Shown: in pieces, positions 33,050 to 42,846 of the stretch
Layout: each line of letters begins with the position of its first letter
Position numbering within the stretch: the stretch's first letter is position 1
Origin: Hyphochytrium catenoides
Taxonomy: Eukaryota; Sar; Hyphochytriomycetes; Hyphochytriales; Hyphochytriaceae
Direction of reading: 5' to 3'
Assembly: GCA_900088475.1 (NCBI GenBank)
Contig: FLMG01001035.1
Coordinates: 1-54,775, forward strand
Length of the DNA: 54,775 bases
Translations under genes and position numbers: made by a program
The notes under the pieces: model-generated
The model's database searches: none
The model's input: the letters and a program-made list of their open reading frames with translations, nothing else
Told to the model about the DNA's origin: nothing

Positions 33050-34530
33050 CCTTTGATGATTGATATCTCAGTCACCGTCCTCTGCAAAATGAGTACCCTT
33101 CGTTATGCAGGTCCGGCAGGCAGACGGCTGTGGCGGCGGTTGAGGACGACGGGAAGCGCCATAAGTATCTGGCGCCAATGCCCATCAGATCAACTTTTCT
33201 TCTTTTACTTAGTGGGGAGGCCTTTGGGGAGGGTCAAGCTACCCTACGGTTGCAGCCTTCCTTAGTAGTGTTTGTGCTGTCAAGCAAATCGTCGAACGCT
33301 TGCAGTTTCACACGATGTACACTTCCCTATACTAGACACCGTTTGATCAGGCAAGTGTCCCTGGCCCTTCACGACGATGAGGTGGCCTTTATGGTTCCGT
33401 CCATGCCCTTTCTTGCTTTTCTCCACTCCTCTCCGCTCTCTTCTTCTTCCTCTTTTCGATCTCCTTCTTCTCCTCAAGAAGCTGCCGCCGCCATCGCTTC
33501 CTTGGTGTCTCGGCAGTGGCCGGGTGAGCTCCCTGACTCCCTGGCCTATTTTCTCTTGTCCGTCCACATTCTCATAGCTTCTTTGAAAGGTAGTCTACCA
33601 ATCACTCCCGAAAGAATAGCTCGTTAATAAAAGCCAAGTCTCCTTGGCAAAAAAAAAAGAATTCTACCTTCTCCTCGCTCATAATCTGCTGGCGCATCTC
33701 AACTGCGGCATCAGCATCTGAAAGTCCTCTGTCTCCTCACACCCTCTCCATCCGTCTGAGAGGCCTTTTCGCTTTCTCTTTCAGCGCTTGTCTCGCTCCT
33801 CGCCCAAGGACGACTGGCTCCTGCAGACCTCTTCCCTTCCTCGCTGGTGCTCCTCTGTTGGTCTGACCAAGAAAGATTCTAGCCTTTGGACCCATTGTCG
33901 TGGGCGAAACTCTTCGTCCATTAATGTCAAATTGCTGTTGTGACATTTTGAAAGCCCAGGCTCTGTCTCTCTTCTCACCCCTTCAGGTGAGCGGCACGGT
34001 CCCTGCTGGTGCAGAGAGTGTCGTCATGGTGTCAGGAAGGTCGTAGATGACTTTGGCAACAAGTAGTAGTCCAATGCTCTGTTAAAGGTTGACTTCAAGA
34101 AAGCCATCAACTCTATCAATCACTCAGCTATCCTGGATGGGGTTCGCGATCACTTTCCTGCTCTTTACTCGAGTTCCTTTCACCTCTTTTTCCTCGCTAG
34201 CTCCTACGGAGTCCAGTAAGGTGACCCTCTACGTCCTTTGCTATTCGCTTTAGCTCTCTAACCCATTGTCATGGGAGATCTCCGCGTCCGTACTACTAAA
34301 CCCGGCCCTCCATGCCCTGGTACCTTGACGACGGCACCCTTATTAGTGGCATCAGAGAAGACGTCGCCCCAGCCAAGACCGCAGTCCAGAGATTGGCTTA
34401 GGAATGGACTGAAGGTCAAGTGCAGGTTCTGGTGGCCCAACTTGAATCTGGAACATCTCCCCGTTTCCCTGCAGCGCTTTCCCGATTAGCAGGTGTGGCC
34501 GGTGTCAAACCTCTTAGGTGTTCCCATCGC
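33050..34530 (+). mobile_element. Degraded LINE copy E, RT region with intact YLDD
   Basis: Matches copy A (10100-11620) from the 5' phrase GATTGATATCTCAGTC through a pyrimidine-rich stretch and the RT core. The core has LLAQG at about 33800, GETLRPL-like sequence near 33900, the first catalytic block at about 34088-34130 (VDFKKAINSINHSAILDG) and, at 34318-34335, WYLDDG. The catalytic pair Asp-Asp is kept here although lost in copy A. Frameshifts and stops (for example TAGTAG near 34066) make the copy non-functional. Similarity to copy A ends near 34520, about 300 bases before copy A's own end, so copy E is 3' truncated or rearranged. Confidence 0.75.
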
Positions 34531-36446
34531 TTTTCCGATATGCCATCGTAATTGGCAAGGTAGGGGTCACCGTAAGTTGTCAGCAGGTAGGCGTCGGGCA
34601 AGGTACCCAGTGTAGGTGCCAGCAGGGTTGGTGCGTCAATGGTTTCCTCCAGCCCTTGGTCCGAGGTTAGGTTCCTAATCAAGGTGCCAGCCTTGCCATC
34701 CAGCCTAGTTACCAACCTCTTTACCAGTCGGCGGATTGTCATAACTACCACAAGCGATAAAGGGAACAACGTCATCCGCAGGATATTAGGGCATTCTGGG
34801 TGCGTTTGAGGTTGAGAATCTGATTAACTTCTATAAGCTTGCGTCAGCATATCCTCCGAAGGCCATCAAGTCCAGCAGCACAAGCACTTACGCTTTTTAC
34901 CCAGGCGGTACCAAGTTTCATATTCAACAGGCGGAGGAGGAGTGTAGCTCAGCCGTAGGTACCTATTCAAATAGAGGAAGTTGTTCGCAAGCAGCACCAC
35001 ACCCTTCTCTATTGGTGACTACTTGCGTCAGGACCTTCCGTTCATCCAGCACTGGCCGAGATGGTTCTGCGTAAATCGCAGAGTGCCTGTGTCAATCCCT
35101 CCAAGTCTACCTAGGTCGAAAGCTGGGTTCTAAGAAATTGTCGGATCACACATAGTAGTACCGTACGCTCTGGCTAACCTTCCTCGAGCCTTAGGTACGC
35201 CAAGAAAGGCCTCTTTCGAAAGCAGATTTTGGATCTAGTGTCTGAACATGGCATAACTGTCCGTTCTGCTAAGATAGTTGCCACTTTAGACTAAGCATGC
35301 GGATGCTGCTGCACTACCTTATACTTCCTCAGCCTCTTCTGTTTCTTTCTCTTCTGATCTATGACTGCCTACATCTCTACCTATCCGCTCGATCCACTGT
35401 TGTTGAACAAATCCCAGTTAAGAGTCCCAGCTTGTCAGTGACGTATGCCAATCATTCAACCCATTCCTCATCCGCCAGGCGTGGCGCCAATCGCTGTCGG
35501 GACTGATGTGCTACTTGCCTCTTTCCTAGGTTTAGTCTTCAGCCAAACGCATCATCCTCTCCTCGTGAATTCTTCTCCCACGGATGGCCTCGCTCTTAAC
35601 CTCATTACGATGACTTCTCCTACGCGGCCATTTGTCTTGTGCCAGGGTTTGGCTTCTCTTTTTGGGGCCTTATTTAGCAGCAGGTCTTTCCGGCGCTTCA
35701 GCTGCGCAGCCATGCAACTTTGGGTCTTGTGCTGCTTCTTTTGAGGCTGTTCTGCCTGCGTTGATGATGCTACGGCCTGCCGCTCTCCACTGTTGGTATT
35801 TAGCTGCTGGAGTTAGCCTGATAGAAGCAAACTAATAGTTGGATTTTTTTTTGGTTTATAAATAAAACAGACCGTGAGTCTTATTGGACTAAACGACGGG
35901 CCACTGGATTAGCGGCTGTGCTCTTACCACAGGCGCACCATTCTGCCATTATCCGTATGGCTTGCGACAAAAGATAAGTGGCTCTTTCACGCCAGTCAAG
36001 CATCTTTGGCAGTCGCCCTCTTTCTATTATCGCATTCGTGGGCGGTTCTAGAAGTATCACTGGTCTAGTCAGCGTCACTTCAGCCACAACTGTCGACGTC
36101 ATAGGAATACAGCCGAGTATGCTCAGTCAACAACCCCTTCGCATGACTGGCCCAACTTAAAGAGAAATAAAGATACCTTAGCACTGCTGAGCTCCAAAGC
36201 CGCGAGCATGACGCGTAAAAGTTCGTGTGAAGCAGAACCGCTGAGCCTACGACTAATTACCTCCAGCTGTGAAGATCAGAATTAGTCCATGGCTGCAAAC
36301 GGGACGAAAGGTCCTAGAGATGAGTATTATATATAGCTGGGTGACTACATTTGCGGAGGATTAAACAGCTACGTGTGGTAAAGGTGCTGCTGTCGACTTT
36401 AGCAGAGCCAATTTTCCAACAAAGTGAGCCCCTGACTTGGTCCCCT
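34531..36446. other. No supportable gene
   Basis: A minus-strand frame at 34530-34775 (contains TLGTLPDAYLLTTYGDPY) and a plus-strand piece near 35190-35294 (GLFRKQILDLVSEHGITV then a stop) look faintly protein-like but are unrecognised. The remainder shows only short frames. Confidence 0.3.
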
Positions 36447-37547
36447 CTAGCTAAAAATCCTGCTGAGATCGGTCATTAAGGAGGTCCTGCCAAAGCTACT
36501 TTGAATGAGTTTGGAGAAGCTCCCTGCAGGGGTAATGCTGTTGGGCGGCCCGTTGAGCTGAAAGCTGCTTAGAATGCTCACGAGAGCGGCAAGGACAAGC
36601 ACCATCAGTGTCCACAGCACAGTCCATAGGAACCTAGAGGGCTTCAGTGCATATCTAGCGCGTGCCAGATAAGATGGTCGTACACATGGTTGGCTAGTGC
36701 AGTCGTTGAATCTCGTATTTACGACTCTACCCGTCTCAATCTCACAGCGATAGAGGTTGCAATCGTCGAACTTTGCGTCGGTCAGGTCTGCGTCTTCACT
36801 GATTGTTGCAGCAGAGAAGTTACATTTAGTAAATCTTGCACCCTTGAAAGTGCAATATCTTAGATGCGCTGCACGGAAAGAGCATTCATTGAAAGTACCA
36901 CCCGAAAAGTCGCTGTTTCCGTCAAAGACTGCCATCGTGAAGTCACACTCGATCCACTCGATCCGAGGCACGCGCCACGCGGTCATGGCCATTCGCTTCT
37001 TATCCATCTCAATAATGGGAGACTCAAAGTTCACCGGAGGAATGTCCGCTCCCTTCAGGTTTACCCCTCTTAGGATAGGAAGTTCAGACTCTGTTACATC
37101 GCGACAGAAAGGTAGGTTAACGTTTTGAAGCGTTGATTCAATGAAACGACTTCCTTCCATAGAGCAGACTGGGTTGAATACCGTCTCATCCATGACACAG
37201 TGCATGAACTGGGTCCTGTCTAGAGCGTCCACGTAACCAAAGTCGGCATTTGAAAGATCGCATCTCGTGAATGCACAATCCTGAAAAACGGATGGGTCTC
37301 CACACCTTATGCTGGACATATTACAATCAATGAAGCGGGAGCCACTATAATCTCCCTCTGGGAGTACGAGATCTGACAAGTCCTCATTTTTCAGATAGAT
37401 GGCATGGTACAGGGTCAGCTGGGTGGTCGGACAGACCCCCGTGCTGAGTTCTAGCAGGAGCGCTTCCAGTTTATTTTGTCTCTGTGATGGCAGTGCCACG
37501 AAGGCTTCGTTAATATGATGTAGCACTTGCTCCCGACGGTCTCTCAT
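36447..37547 (-). CDS. Cysteine-rich pentapeptide-repeat protein with C-terminal membrane helix
   Basis: An intact single-exon ORF of 366 residues starts at ATG 37545-37547. Residues 1-55 are helical. From about 65 to 285 the protein is built of pentapeptide repeats (aromatic or Leu every five residues, for example FQDCAFTRCDLSNADF, FNECSFRAAHLRYCTF, ADLTDAKFDDCNLYRCEI). Such repeats fold as a right-handed square beta-helix. Unusually, the position after the second filler residue is often Cys. Cys91 and 96, Cys222, 232 and 242, and Cys263, 268 and 283 are all spaced by multiples of five. A segment from 174 to 200 (ESPIIEMDKKRMAMTAWRV) interrupts the helix. A single hydrophobic helix at 306-328 (FLWTVLWTLMVLVLAALVSIL) would anchor the protein, followed by a short tail. 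An unrelated minus-strand frame upstream (37544-37882) overlaps the start by ATGA and may be leader sequence. Function unknown. Confidence 0.85.
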   Translation of the reverse strand: MRDRREQVLHHINEAFVALPSQRQNKLEALLLELSTGVCPTTQLTLYHAIYLKNEDLSDLVLPEGDYSGSRFIDCNMSSIRCGDPSVFQDCAFTRCDLSNADFGYVDALDRTQFMHCVMDETVFNPVCSMEGSRFIESTLQNVNLPFCRDVTESELPILRGVNLKGADIPPVNFESPIIEMDKKRMAMTAWRVPRIEWIECDFTMAVFDGNSDFSGGTFNECSFRAAHLRYCTFKGARFTKCNFSAATISEDADLTDAKFDDCNLYRCEIETGRVVNTRFNDCTSQPCVRPSYLARARYALKPSRFLWTVLWTLMVLVLAALVSILSSFQLNGPPNSITPAGSFSKLIQSSFGRTSLMTDLSRIFS

Positions 37548-38572
37548 TTCTTTCTCTGGCTGAAGCGGCTTACGAAGATTGGTTTGACAAACAAGGTGGT
37601 TTCGGGATAGGAGCTGCTGGTCTTCTGGCCTGAGCTAGATGTGTGCCTGCCTGGGCAGATTGATGAATGAGCACGGTCCCGGTCGACCAAAGGAGTAGCG
37701 GCGATGATTATTATTAGTGATGATGTGATGAACGGGACCATCATGATGGAGGAGGCTTGAAAGTGGGCCCATCCCACCATCCATCTAGATGATGGCAGAA
37801 TGCAGTGCCAAGGTGGATTGTGGACAAGACGCAAGCAATTAAGGGCAGGCAGGCTTACGAACGCTGAAAGATCTTGCTTCACTCAGGAAGAAGCAAGTCC
37901 AACCAGGAAGACCATGATGATGTTCTGAGAACCTTGTCCACGCGTGTATAGCAACAATAATAAAGCAACAAGCGCACCTCCCTTTACCAACAATAACACA
38001 GTACTTTTTGTACTCGTAGAAACTACTTCAAGGTCGTTACAGCTTCCTCCTGCACCTGACCCGCTCCCCTCCTTCCCCCTTCTCTGCCACACTGATAATC
38101 AAGGCGAAAGGATGATGAGATACTTTTTGAAAACCAGACGCAAACAAGCGCACGTCCTGTATGATGTTCTGTTATTGATTATGGACTCTTGACCATCACA
38201 GCTCCAGCGCTGTATAAATAGAACCCACCAAGGGGGCAACATAACACAAGGGTAACGACGGTTGCAAGAGGGAATGATCCAGGTCAGGACCAGGTTCGGA
38301 TTGTGGACGTCTGATAAAGAATGACCCTCGGGTGGGACATCCTCCACAATGCGATGCTGTCTGATGACAGGCAGCAGTTGGCAGCCACAGTAGAGGGCAG
38401 GCAGAGCGGAACGAGGAAAGATGCACTATGAGGGAGTAGTTCTTCTAGGAGTTCTTCCGAGGAGTTCCGGCGGATGATGAGAAACCTTCTTCTCATCCAG
38501 AAGCTAGAGGTTCTTCTTGGAAGGTGCTTTGGGGAAACTGAGTTGCCTGGCTTCTGAATCGCTTTGTTGAAG
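37548..38572. other. No supportable gene; upstream regions of two divergent genes
   Basis: Lies between the divergently transcribed pentapeptide gene (minus) and the 38573 ORF (plus), so it should hold both promoters. No core element is clear. A minus-strand frame at 37544-37882 starts with MKQDLSAF and could be an upstream ORF or unspliced leader. Confidence 0.35.
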
Positions 38573-39127
38573 ATGGAGGATAGGCGTTTATTTCTGGTGC
38601 AAGTCTTGATGATCCTCCTGTCATCTGTGCGCGCCTTCGTCTCAGAGTGGTCGGTGGGTTCTGATAATGAGACCTTTATAGTTCTTCATTCTGATTACAC
38701 TGTAACAACCAACCCTTCTCATCTTTCCTCTGGCCATCTAACCGCAGAAGAAGAGACCTACGCTCTTTCAACCAAGGCGGGACCGTTCTTACGGAATCTG
38801 ACAGTCTTCCTCACACCAGTACATAGCCGCCAATCTATCCCTGTCCTACCTTCTCCAGCAGAATGCAGGCTCCTAGCAAAGAAGAGTTACGAGAGGGCCG
38901 TGATAATGACAGTTCTCTCTCCTCGAAGAAAGCTGGCCACATCAGATCAGCCCCTTTACACTACCCCACCCTCTCCGAGGCCAGGCTGGGTGAGGAGGTT
39001 GCCACCGCAACGTGCGTATCACTATCAGATGAGTAACCTCTCTAACCACTTCCAAATACTGCTACTGCGAGATGCCACTCTCCTAAGCTTCTTCCTGCCT
39101 TTCTCAGAAGGAGCCAGGCATGTCTAA
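38573..39127 (+). CDS. Possible small secreted protein, or mis-read multi-exon region
   Basis: From ATG 38573 the frame runs 184 codons. It begins MEDRRLFLVQVLMILLSSVRAF, which looks like a signal peptide, and then has a Ser/Thr-rich region with potential N-glycosylation sites (DNETF, RNLT). No family is recognised. An alternative reading competes. In another frame 38869-38985 reads PSKEELREGRDNDSSLSSKK, preceded by GCAG. A good 3' splice site (CTTCCTGCCTTTCTCAG, ending at 39107) leads into KEPGMSKEDKAYFAAQAAW. The region may therefore be the spliced 5' part of the next gene and not an independent protein. Confidence 0.3.
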   Translation: MEDRRLFLVQVLMILLSSVRAFVSEWSVGSDNETFIVLHSDYTVTTNPSHLSSGHLTAEEETYALSTKAGPFLRNLTVFLTPVHSRQSIPVLPSPAECRLLAKKSYERAVIMTVLSPRRKLATSDQPLYTTPPSPRPGWVRRLPPQRAYHYQMSNLSNHFQILLLRDATLLSFFLPFSEGARHV

Positions 39128-39268
39128 GGAAGACAAAGCTTACTTCGCAGCTCAGGCAGCCTGGATGTCAAGTACTAGTCCACTCTCATTATCATTCTCA
39201 AAAATTCTAGGCAGCAGACAAGACAAACAGAGACGCGCAAGCGTACTGAGGAACTTTGCTACTAGAGG

Positions 39269-40468
39269 ATGGCTACAGCTAGTTCCAAGAGCGTACGGTC
39301 ATCTGCAGTCTCTAGGGACCTGTTCAATGCAGCAGACGTGGGACCAACCCAACGGGCAATCCGCCTTCTGAGTTCACGTCCAAAGGAATTTCATGTGATA
39401 AAGGAGCGGGTGTTACAGCTTGAAGCTGCGAAGGCCGATGAACTACTGATCAAAGCAAAGAGAATATGTCAGGAGGGAGGCAATGCCTTAGTCGCAAGCA
39501 TGTGGTCCAAGGCTCTTCCAGACAAGGTGGACGTTGTAAAGTATACTAGATCCGAGCTCTATGCCATCTTCGTGGTTGCCTATGGCATCTTTCAATTTGG
39601 TGAAGATATCCTACGTGACGCGGACAATAGCAGCAGAGACCTAACGATCGAAGGAGGAGGACAGTCTGAACCGGAGGAGCCTCTACCGTCATTGCGTTTT
39701 CATTACTATACCAAGTCAACAGCACCTTCTGTCAGCTCAAAAGTACGAGGCGATATACGGAACGCTATGGGGCGTTTCTCAGTCCAAAGGATAAGAGCAA
39801 AGGAACTCCACTCCGTTTTACTGGACGCACTTACTCTACTGATTGATACTGCAGATGCAGACCTGAGGATACTGCCAAAAAAGGACTCTGAGAGGATCCG
39901 TCAAGCTGTCTCAGATCTTCAAAAAGAAAGTGTACAAGTCCAGCTAGCCAACAGTGGACTGGAGGGGAAATGGTTTTACAATGAATGGAGGACATTTGCC
40001 AAGCTTCTACAGGCTCAGGATAAGCGCACTCTATGGGACCTAAGGCGCGACCGGAAGCCACTTCAGGTGCAATCCCTCATGAAGGAGGTCGGGCAACAAG
40101 GAGATGCCGAACAGGAGGAAACGAAAAGTGAGCTGGTGTCCGCGTGCGAGGATCAGGATCAGTCGCAAAAAGAAGAGTCCGACGAAACTTGCTCTTGCAC
40201 GGGCTCCAATGGCAGTACCACGGATAGCGATAACGATAGCTGGAACCTTCCGGCCAGCATCACCGTAACCCATGACTTAGCAACTGAGGCCAAGAATAGG
40301 GCAGCTAGGGCCCGTGCATGGACCCCAAGTGACTTGAGGATAGGACCTAAAGGAGGAGTGTACTACATTAACGCTAACGGTAACAGGACCAGTATCCGAC
40401 CAAGCGACCCTGTCGCGGTCATGGCAAAGGCCGCTGCCGATAGAGACCCTAGGCAAGAGCAGGAATAA
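39269..40468 (+). CDS. Uncharacterised 399-residue protein with C-terminal GPKGGxYY motif
   Basis: The ORF starts at ATG 39269 and ends in TAA 40466-40468. The N-terminal 240 residues are helical and charged (for example FHVIKERVLQLEAAKADELL). Residues about 287-340 are acidic and low in complexity (EQEETKSELVSACEDQDQSQ, then a Ser/Asp-rich run). The C-terminus, about 350-385, reads ARAWTPSDLRIGPKGGVYYI followed by NANGNRTSI. The G-P-x-G-G-x-Y-Y-x-N-x-x-G pattern resembles the small basic adaptor-like motif seen in large DNA viruses of algae and in some phage and toxin proteins. The resemblance is by eye only. No catalytic residues, signal peptide or membrane helix are seen. Upstream exons may exist (see 39108-39268), so the start is uncertain. 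Confidence 0.6.
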   Translation: MATASSKSVRSSAVSRDLFNAADVGPTQRAIRLLSSRPKEFHVIKERVLQLEAAKADELLIKAKRICQEGGNALVASMWSKALPDKVDVVKYTRSELYAIFVVAYGIFQFGEDILRDADNSSRDLTIEGGGQSEPEEPLPSLRFHYYTKSTAPSVSSKVRGDIRNAMGRFSVQRIRAKELHSVLLDALTLLIDTADADLRILPKKDSERIRQAVSDLQKESVQVQLANSGLEGKWFYNEWRTFAKLLQAQDKRTLWDLRRDRKPLQVQSLMKEVGQQGDAEQEETKSELVSACEDQDQSQKEESDETCSCTGSNGSTTDSDNDSWNLPASITVTHDLATEAKNRAARARAWTPSDLRIGPKGGVYYINANGNRTSIRPSDPVAVMAKAAADRDPRQEQE

Positions 40469-40974
40469 ATTGTGGTATAAACGTACATACTCTTAAGCAG
40501 CATATAAACTTATGCTTCTCATACGAGCTTCGCTTGCCACCGCTGGGTGCTGCCACCGCCTCCAGATGCCTTGATGAATTGATTGAGTCGAGAAAGACTT
40601 CTTGTCTACAAGTGTCCCCAACTAATGTTGTCCATCGCTCTCTCCTTGGCTCCTTGTTAAAGCGGAAGGGCTACGGCATGAATGATCAGAGTATCCGTGG
40701 GCTATCATCCCGATTAGATTGTCCTTTCGCGGTGAGAAAAGGATGGGGCTGACTTCCTGACTCGCCCGCTACCCAGCCTCTGTTTGTCGCCGTACTGAGG
40801 CGAGGGACCCATATAGGCCGATAGGCAAGGAAACACAGGAACAGCGCTGTACTTCCCACATTATCGTCTCAGTGGCATCTTTTCTACGCTGGATACCTCT
40901 CGTTCCTCTGTTGACATTCCTTCCGTTGTTCGGCACCAAAACTGCCCAAGAGATTGAACTGCCTAGCCGCACTA
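40469..40974. other. No supportable gene
   Basis: A gap between converging genes. A 72-codon plus-strand frame at 40534-40752 has no recognisable feature. Confidence 0.4.
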
Positions 40975-41974
40975 CTACCTCTTCTTAAAATAGCCATGCT
41001 GCCGTCGAAGTAGACGATATTGCCAGGTCGGAGGGTCGAGGTTTCCGCGTAGCAGTCTTGCGGGTGGGAACTTTAATTTTGGGTTCAGGCACGCAAAGTG
41101 CTTCCTTCCAATCAGTCCATCATAGTAAGTCCAGTAAGAGTACGGTCCAACTCTAAGAGACAAATCATTCCAAGGCTTGGGCTGACAGTCTTGCCTGTGA
41201 CCGCTTATGCAGTAATAGCCGTCACAATTGTCAATAGGCGAGGAAGAAGGAAATATGTTTGCACGGAAGCCTTTGTCGTTCTGACGGATCGACCTGGTTA
41301 AGGTCCCGACAGAGCGTGAGACAAGATCAAAAGCGCCGAGACAAGCTGTCATTCCAGCAAAAGATCATGTTGAGGAAGGAGAAGGTGAGCCAAGTTTCCC
41401 TCCAGCTAGGAACTTATGGGCTTTTTCGAATGGGTGTCGACTAATCTTGGGTCCGTGTACGCCCTTCACCTTGTCCACCTCTAGCTTCTGAATCCATGTT
41501 ACTCGCTCACTTCTGTCAAACGCTGGCGCGATGGAGCCTGGGCCATGGTGAATACCACCAGAACGCAACTTCGGCGTTGTTGCGTCCTGTTCGTTCTCAG
41601 TCCTTACGTCCAGAACTGGCAAAGGAATGGAGTTGAGTGACTTCACAGCCTATGGTGTAGGTAGAGCAAAGCAGAGTGGCATACAGAGCTTAGTGAGCTG
41701 CAAGCACGCAGTTAAATGAGCCGTATAAGCTGCCAACTTCACTCACTACGCCAGTCTCGTGTATTTGACAGCGCGAGTCTGAAGGCAGCCAAGTATTCTT
41801 GGGAAGCTCTAGAGCCTTAGTGACTACTTCGTTCTTGTTTGAAGCAGCAGCTTTGGTGCCATCGCTCTTCCTCCTTTGGTTCCTATTGCTGACATGCTTC
41901 TTTCCATCGGAGTCGTAAGCGAATAGTGGTTTCCAATTGAGCTCTCGTTTCTCTTGAGAGGCAAAAACGGCCAT
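40975..41974 (-). CDS. Unrecognised protein, probably three exons
   Basis: I infer three minus-strand exons: 41974-41747 (ATG at 41972-41974), 41649-41461 and 41280-40975. Exon 1 reads AVFASQEKRELNWKPLFAYD and ends at GTA before a GTGAGT donor. The 97-base intron ends in ACACCATAG. Exon 2 runs from AVKSLNSIPLPVLDV to LEVDKVKG before GTACAC. Exon 3 runs from NDKGFRANIF through DNCDGYYCISGHRQDC to a stop. All three join in phase 0, giving about 240 residues. The second donor is weak, and the frame also continues for about 30 plausible residues (HGPKISRHPFEKAHKFL), so intron 2 is uncertain. A pyrimidine-rich stretch ending in CGACAG just before the ATG could be a further acceptor. I recognise no family. 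Confidence 0.35.
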
Positions 41975-42846
41975 TCCCTGTCGAATGGAAAGGATGTGTC
42001 GTAAGAATGGAAAGAACGGGAAAGAAAACGCTCTATGAGTTGTTGAGAGTAGACCACCTTCGTGGTAGGAGCGCCGGACTTGAGATCCGGTACTAGACTC
42101 TGGTACGACCCTGGTCCAAGGTTGCTTCCTGTAGGATTACATGGTGCGCTCTAGGTGGCAGCGGAAAGGGATGAGTCCCAAGCACGACGGGGTCATGGCA
42201 CAAACAGCTTAGTATGGCCGAGTCACTCTTGCATAAGAATTAGGACGTCTAGACTACATAGGATTCCAAGATATAGTTTGTCGAGTTGACCAAAGCAAAA
42301 AAAGATAATAAGGGTCACATCAACCATAAAAACATTATTGCAAAGCTTCTGGATGCTTACCAGCTTGAAGCGGTCCGTGTGGTCTACGGCAATGCTAGTT
42401 CCTCGTAGTGACCCTAAATCAAGCAGCTATCAGTAGGCGAGGAGGCTACTTCCTCAACAATATCGAGACGTGTTTGAGCTTACGCTGGACGGACTTATAC
42501 AAGCTGTCATGATCCACATTATAGATTCTATCTACCACCGGAGGTGCGACTGCGATGATGAGAGTGGTCAATATCAAGATGAAAGAAGGAAAATTGACTG
42601 CATCTTGAGAGAAGCCAACGGAGGAGCATGTTCAACATCAAGACCAGCGCCTGTCTAAGGATCCAATTACTGCCACGCCTAAGGGAGACACCCGAAGAGC
42701 GTTGGACAGCAACGTCACCACGATGTCATCGTCAACGGACCATCCACAGCGACAGTTACTGCTTTCTTACCTGGTCGGAACCTCTTGTCATCACTCCATT
42801 TCAGTCCTTTCGCTCGCTGTGTCGCCTGCGCTAGATGATTTAGTGA
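41975..42846. other. No supportable gene; tRNA-like stem-loops near 42074
   Basis: Contains a tRNA-like anticodon arm and long variable arm at 42074-42105 that I do not accept as a working tRNA (see findings). Plus-strand frames at 42470-42900 are short and unrecognised and lie partly opposite the minus-strand gene at 42847-43337. Confidence 0.3.

Noticed and set aside
33130-33627. 165-codon plus-strand ORF
   Set aside because: It lies inside the repeat shared with copy A, where the aligned sequence is broken. It reflects pyrimidine-rich composition of the element and is not a host gene.
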